A stretch of DNA of 64,000 nt from Pseudevernia furfuracea (lineage: Eukaryota; Ascomycota; Lecanoromycetes; Lecanorales; Parmeliaceae): NCBI GenBank assembly GCA_022315425.1, contig JAIUPT010000036.1, positions 434,001 to 498,000 on the forward strand, written 5' to 3'. The first letter of the stretch is position 1. Each line of letters begins with the position of its first letter. A program made the position numbers and the translations under genes. The notes under the pieces are model-generated. The model saw only the letters and a list, made by a program, of their open reading frames with translations. It had not been told where the DNA came from and searched no databases. Positions 58,978-64,000 of this stretch are shown one piece after another.

Positions 58978-59104
58978 TGTAATATCAAGAATAGGTGATA
59001 GGACACTTAGTTGTTAACTGTAGAATGCTACGAGAGTAAAGAGCGACTATGAGGATGCGCCTTAGCGCATCACGTGACCATGTCACGTGACCCGAATTTT
59101 GACA
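58978..59104 (-). repeat. 3' LTR of the Copia element
   Basis: 127 bp with TGT/ACA ends. Contains two CACGTGAC/TCACGTG palindromes (59071-59092) and a GCGC...GCGC hairpin (59057-59069). These could be transcription-factor (E-box) sites, which is speculative. Confidence 0.8.
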
Positions 59105-59808
59105 CTCCCCTTCGCTCGCATACTCAAACATACGAAAATACGATTTTCGCACTTCGCGACGCAAAAAACCCCAATCGGGTTAGCGCGAAGTCCGGTTCAC
59201 AAAAGTGAAGAAATCAAGTTCTGAAAACGACTATGTCAAATTCGAAGACATGTAAAAATCCGTCCTGATCCTTCATACAAAACTTCCATTTTCCGAAAAA
59301 AGGCGGTTTTTTTGAAAGTTTTCTTTGAAATAGATCTGGTGCATATCAAATTTCTATCAAAACGAGGTCGGTGAATACATGAGGGGGTGGAACAAGAAGC
59401 AGTGAAAGAAAACCTCATGACTGGCTGCAGCAGCGATCGGGCGTGTGATAGCGACGGAATTCAGCGCTGAGGCGCCGAACGAGACCTGAACGAGGCCCGA
59501 GGGTATGGTATCCATTCAGAGGCCATGGTGGTAAACCGAATAAGGGCGACACGTCAGCGGCAGTTGCGGCAGTTCAAGAATGGGTACATGAGACTCGAAA
59601 GAGGCTGGGGGTTTGGTAGACGTCTCCTCTGAAGTCGGCAACTTCGAATTGAAGTAAGAAGACGCTGAAATAAGACGTCGAAAAGATGCTGAGGATTTGA
59701 GACAAGAGACACCGGAAGAATACTGAAGATTTGACGTTCACAGGCAAGGTGAATAGCGTTACTTCTCTGGAACTGGCGACTTCAGGTTAGAAGCAAGAGC
59801 GCTGAGGG
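59105..59808. other. Non-coding 3' part of the Copia element
   Basis: About 700 bp between the pol stop (59809) and the 3' LTR. Short frames only. Longer than usual for this position; it may hold a decayed extra frame or an untranslated region. Confidence 0.5.
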
Positions 59809-61290
59809 TTAGTCTTTGACGCTGAGGGGATGTTCTGGGGCTGATTCCACCCCAAGGGCATCGCGAAAGATAACGAATTTGTCGAGGCAGAGGGCTTTGA
59901 TGAGATCGTCGATCATTTGTTTATTCGTGAATACGAATTGCATGTTCACGGTGCCGTTATTGACTTTTTCACGCACGAAATAATGGGCGATGTTAATGTG
60001 CTTGATGCGGGCATGGAACTAAGCGTTCTTGGCGAGGGCAATTGCGCTCTGATTGTCGTCGAAGATTATGATGATCTTCGGGTCAGAGTCTCGGGGTCGC
60101 AGAAGTTGATTGAGAAGAGTTTTCAGCCAAATGACTTCTTTGATAGTCAACGTTTGATCGATATACTCGGCTTCGCAAGTGAATAACGCGACGATGACTT
60201 GGCGCTTTGATGATCAGCTGATGACGTCGCTATCGACGTTGAATAGATAGTCGAAGATAGATCTCCGGGTCGAGTCGTCAGCTCAATCGGAATCGGTGTA
60301 CTCGGTGAGGGCTTGAAGGGATCCTTTGTACACTAGTTCGTAGTGCATCGTGCCTCTAAGATATCGAAAGATTCGAATCACTGCATTTCAGTGTGTCTGA
60401 GTCGGGTTGACTGAATAGCGACTGACAAGAGAGACAGCATAGACGATATCAGGACGAGTTTCTAACATGACATATATGAGGGATCTCACGATAGATTAAT
60501 AGTTCTCGCACAGCTTTCTCGAGGCAACATAGCCCTCTTTCGCAGATTGTAGCTTACGACTGATTTTCAGAGACGTAGAGACTGAATTAAGACTTCAACA
60601 ATTAAAATACTTTAAGAAACGAGTAACATAGACTACTTGTCCCAGACGAAGAATGTCGACGACACGATCCCTTTTGACGATCATGTCTAAATAATAGACG
60701 TAAGGTCTCAAGTCGAACATGTGAAACTTGTCATTGAGAGCCTTTTTGATGCGCTGAATGCCGATTTTGCTGAGATCGATGATTAATACATCGTTCACAT
60801 AGAGAGCTACAATAATGCTCTCCTTGACGTTCATAAAGACACTCTCGTTCGATTCGATGAGTATTAGTTCGAATTTCTTCATGTACTTCGAGAAGTATTA
60901 ATATCAAATTCTGAGAAATTGCTTGAGTTCATAGAGAGCCTTATTCAGCTTACAAACTTTGATGTCGTTCTTACTAAAATCATCGAGCTATCGCACATAA
61001 ATCGTCTCTTGAACGTTATCGTAGAGAAAGACGATTTTGACGTTCATTTGTTTCACGTCTCAGTTTAGAGCCGCTGCCAGGGCAAAGATCGCCTTATAAC
61101 TCATGAGCTTGATCACTGAGACGAACGTGTTATGATAGTCACGACTCTTCTGTTATTCGAATTCTCGAATCACTCAGCGAGTCTTATAGCGAGTGACTTT
61201 CTCAGCGAGACCTCGCTTCACGATGTAGACCCAGCGACCTCTTAGAATATGAGTATCTGAAGGCGCCTGAACCAGACATCAAGTATTGTT
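59809..61290 (-). pseudogene. Copia reverse transcriptase and RNase H remnant
   Basis: Minus-strand reading shows LRGRWVYIVKRG, MSYKAIFALAAAL, KVCKLNKALYELKQ, IVALYVNDVLI and FDLRPYVYYLDMIV, then the RNase H end (HYFVREKVNNGT, FTNKQMIDDLIKAL). The catalytic YVDD box reads YVND and another active-site Asp reads Asn, both G-to-A on the coding strand. Several Trp or Arg codons are stops. The enzyme is dead. Confidence 0.88.
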
Positions 61291-61686
61291 GTTCATGAGA
61301 GATTTGTATTCGTCTTGCATGGCGAGCTCTCAGTGTATGCGAGAGAGTTGGTTGAAAATGACCTATTGATAGGTCGTCGGCTCGAAAATATCCGACTTAT
61401 TGACATGATTCGCCAGTAACGCAAAGGCCGCGAATGTTCTCGAGAGAGGGTCAGATGATAGGTCTCGTAGGTTCGAAATCGTAGTGTCGAGATGATCAAG
61501 GAGTACCCTTTGAATCGCACTTAGCTCGGGGTCTTCGCGAACCATTTCGACGACAGTGAGGGAACGAGTTATTCTTTCGACAGCTGATAATGTAGCAATT
61601 GATCGAGAGACCCGCGCGAACGCGATCGATGATACGGCTCGTGCGAGGGACGAGGGCTTTGATGTAGGCGTCTGCTTTTCAGCTGA

Positions 61687-62724
61687 TTATGAGAAATTTG
61701 ATCTTGATCTGTTTATTGCAGATGCAGATGCAGTCGTTGAGGACTTTATGATGAAGGCAATGTCTTTCGAAATGTCAGTAATACGCTGTTCATCAAGTGC
61801 CTCCTCTACAGCGAATGCTGATACATAAAGACGTTGTCGCTTGATCGAGGGCTTATGGGCGTTCGTCTTTTCTTCGAAGTTCACAACCAAGGGACGCTTC
61901 TCAACGAAGTGAACATCATTGATTCGAATAATCTTCTTCTTAATGAGATTATATAGACGCAAAATAAACTCCCCTTTATATCTCAGAAGAACACACTTTT
62001 CGCTTTTATTCACGAGTTTCTTTTGAATACGCTTCAACGCATAGACGATGAAATCAATCGTTCGCAGATGAGATAAAATGGGCTTTCGATAATGAAAAGT
62101 CTCAAATGACGTTGCAATGATTCGAACGTTGAAGGATCGCAACATCAAATAATTGATGATGATCACGATTTCGAGTCAGAAAGACTTGTTGAGCTGAGAA
62201 CTTAGCAGTATGGGATGCATCTTATATAGCAAGATCTGCTCAAAACGTTCGATCGTCTCGTTTATTTCGAGGTTCTCAGATACAGTGGGCTTCTATCTGA
62301 TTTCGCACTAAAGAAGATAATTTAAGAAGATCTTGAACATATACTCTTCTTCATTGTCGAGGCGAATACGACAGATCTTATAGCCTCGTGACTCTAGAAA
62401 GACTTTGAAACGTAAGAATATAACAAACGTTTCACTCTTATGACGAATACAGTACACTTCAGAGTAGGAGATAAAATCATCCTTAAATATCATAAAGTAT
62501 CTGTAGTTATTGAATTCAGTAGGGGACAGAGACTCTACGAGATCACTATAAACAAATTCGTCAGACTGCGTTTCTGACTCTGTGAGACTATCATAAGAGA
62601 CAGTCTTCTGACGTCCCATAACATAGTATTCGCAGATGTACTCCTTCGCAATGTTCTTGATGAAGTTCACCTCAACGATCATATTTGAGAGCTTATTTAG
62701 ATTGTTCTGACTCAAATGACCCAT
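61687..62724 (-). pseudogene. Copia integrase remnant
   Basis: Contains MGHLSQNNLNKLSNM (pre-integrase region), FVYSDLVESLSPTEFNNYRYF with the first catalytic Asp, RIRLDNEEEYMF with the second Asp, and farther on the KSEKCVLLRYKGEF and INDVHFVEKRPL parts of the C-terminal region. Stops between 62166 and 62308 split it. Not functional. Confidence 0.87.
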
Positions 62725-62796
62725 ACGAGCATATCAGAGTTGATGAATGAGATCCGAGGGCACACTGTAGGCGACCAAAGCACTATTTTGACTCTA

Positions 62797-63162
62797 TCAG
62801 AGGTTCAAAAAGAAGAGATCACGATTACGAGTATCGATAAGCTTCAGATCGTTCTTGATGAGAATATATTCTATCTTATGAAAGGAGATAGCGATGTCGA
62901 AGTTCAGAAGTTTATCGATCGAGAGAAGATTGACGCTTATATCGAACATATATAAGACATTTCGTAGAGTGACTATCACACACTCTCTTCTGATCACACA
63001 GTCGAGACTAATGATGTTATAGTCTTGAGGCTGCACTTCGCTTCTTTTGATATCCTTGATCGATCGAAAGTAGATCTTTTCGTAGATGATAAATATCGAA
63101 CGATTCGCGAAAGAATGACGAGAGTAGTCTGAATCTACGATGACTCGAGTGAGAAGATTCAC
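62797..63162 (-). pseudogene. Copia protease remnant
   Basis: VIVDSDYSRHSF stands where active copies have the D-S-G protease triad; the Gly is lost. LRNVLYMFDISVNLLSIDKL, the usual segment after it, is well kept. Confidence 0.85.
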
Positions 63163-63480
63163 GGAATTCGCAGTTATGAGGCTATGTTCGAGAACTTTCG
63201 TGACGATTAGATTGATGACTTGATCATCAGCCGCATCGAGGATATTGAAGTCGTTCGAATTGACATTCGAATAGTGTATAATGAAGTTCAGTTCCTTCAG
63301 AAAGACATAATTGACATTGAGATAATCGTTCTCCTCTGAAGCAGAGACATTAAAAGACGTCTCTTCGATGCGCTTACGCTTGTTGCTTAAGAGTTCATCC
63401 TCGAAGTCGAAGATCTTTATCTTCTTCTTCTTTTTCTCTTTCGTTATGAATTTCTCAGACTTGAGATAAGAGAACTTGAT

Positions 63481-64000
63481 TCAGCATTTGATAAAGAAAT
63501 ATCTGAATTTGCGATCAGCTGCCTTACACGAAGAGCAGGTCTCACGATTAATGTTAGAGTCGTCGAGGTTATTAAAAGCAGCTTGTTTGTCTTTGCCCTT
63601 ATCGTTGCGAGCGATATATATAATTAGTTCTTCTTCTTTGAAGGAGATTCTAACTTCTTCGTTCACGACGACCACGACAACCTCTTAAAACTTGACGAAC
63701 TTGTTCTCAAAGAGATCATGATTTTGAGTGTAACTTGACTCGAACATGTCGTAAGAGTCGTCAAGTTTTATAAGGAAAATTAGAATTCGTAGAGGCTTCG
63801 AAATGACGAGGGATTTATAAAGACTGATAATGTCGAAGGTGATCTTACGAAAGTTCTTTTCATATTGACGAACTCCCTCTTCTTCAAGAATAAGATCGAA
63901 TATTCGACGCATTAGTTCCCTATAGAGACTCGTGCTCTTAGATTAATAGTTCTTGATTAGAACATCGAGCATGATCTGAGAGTCTTTATCGTCGAATTCG
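63481..64000 (-). pseudogene. Copia gag remnant
   Basis: Frames at 63685-63912 (EKNFRKITFDIISLY, LDDSYDMFESSYTQ) and 63481-63675 (CSSCKAADRKFRYFFIKC) match the capsid and the zinc knuckle of Copia gag. The knuckle has lost its CCHC spacing. The start lies beyond the window. Confidence 0.75.

Larger units (their letters stand above)
58978..64000 (-). mobile_element. Decayed Copia (Ty1-type) retrotransposon, runs off the window
   Basis: Read on the minus strand, the 3' LTR is 59104-58978 (127 bp, TGTCAAAA...ATATTACA), preceded by a purine tract (GAAGGGGAG at 59113-59105). The pol and gag remains lie to the right in the order RNase H, reverse transcriptase, integrase, protease, gag, which is the Ty1/Copia order (integrase before reverse transcriptase). 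It is inserted in the mariner copy. The 5' LTR is beyond 64000. Confidence 0.92.

Noticed and set aside
59917..60186. 89-codon plus-strand frame
   Set aside because: It is antisense to the Copia RNase H region, which explains the open frame.
61556..61828. 90-codon plus-strand frame
   Set aside because: Mostly antisense to the Copia integrase C-terminal region.

Overview
The window is nuclear DNA from a filamentous ascomycete (Pezizomycotina; a dothideomycete-like genome would fit, but the class is not proven). Support comes from short GT-AG introns (46 to 131 bp) with CTAAC/CTGAC-like branch sites, a NACHT_N-type fungal NLR, a BNI4 orthologue with its conserved tail, DUS1, ARL3, a fungal nitrilase, and fungal LTR and Tc1/mariner transposons.

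Layout. 0-3.6 kb: small unrecognised genes, one encoding a tail-anchored protein. 3.6-4.0 kb: a 133-bp solo LTR and a 250-bp MITE. 4.25-8.77 kb: a NACHT-ankyrin NLR with about 17 nearly identical repeats. 10.7-16.2 kb: a second PY-motif tail-anchored protein, an O-methyltransferase, ARL3 and a type I membrane protein. 20.2-22.9 kb: BNI4. 25-27 kb: a small hypothetical gene and a DUF7580-like fragment. 29.4-38.8 kb: three genes that look like one sugar-activation pathway. 39.3-41.1 kb: DUS1. 41.3-42.8 kb: a Tc1/mariner element, intact except for one nonsense codon. 44-48.5 kb: fragments and small genes, including an F-box-like gene. 49.8-51.2 kb: nitrilase. 52.8-56.2 kb: a large AAA ATPase. 56.4-57.9 kb: a non-autonomous LTR element with two LTRs and a target duplication. 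58.2-64 kb: a decayed mariner interrupted by a decayed Copia element that runs off the window.

The most interesting region is 29.4-38.8 kb. A nucleotide-sugar transporter is fused to an extra membrane anchor and a predicted lumenal domain. Next to it are a bacterial-capsule-like nucleotidyltransferase-HAD protein and, divergently transcribed from that, an APH-type kinase joined to a second nucleotidyltransferase-HAD module that has lost its motifs. Read together, they suggest that a sugar or polyol is phosphorylated, activated with a nucleotide, moved into the Golgi and used there. The substrate is unknown and the pathway is an inference.

The transposons also show an unusual decay pattern. 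C-to-T changes fall mainly in CpC, with some in CpA, while CpG is largely spared. Canonical repeat-induced point mutation (RIP) prefers CpA.
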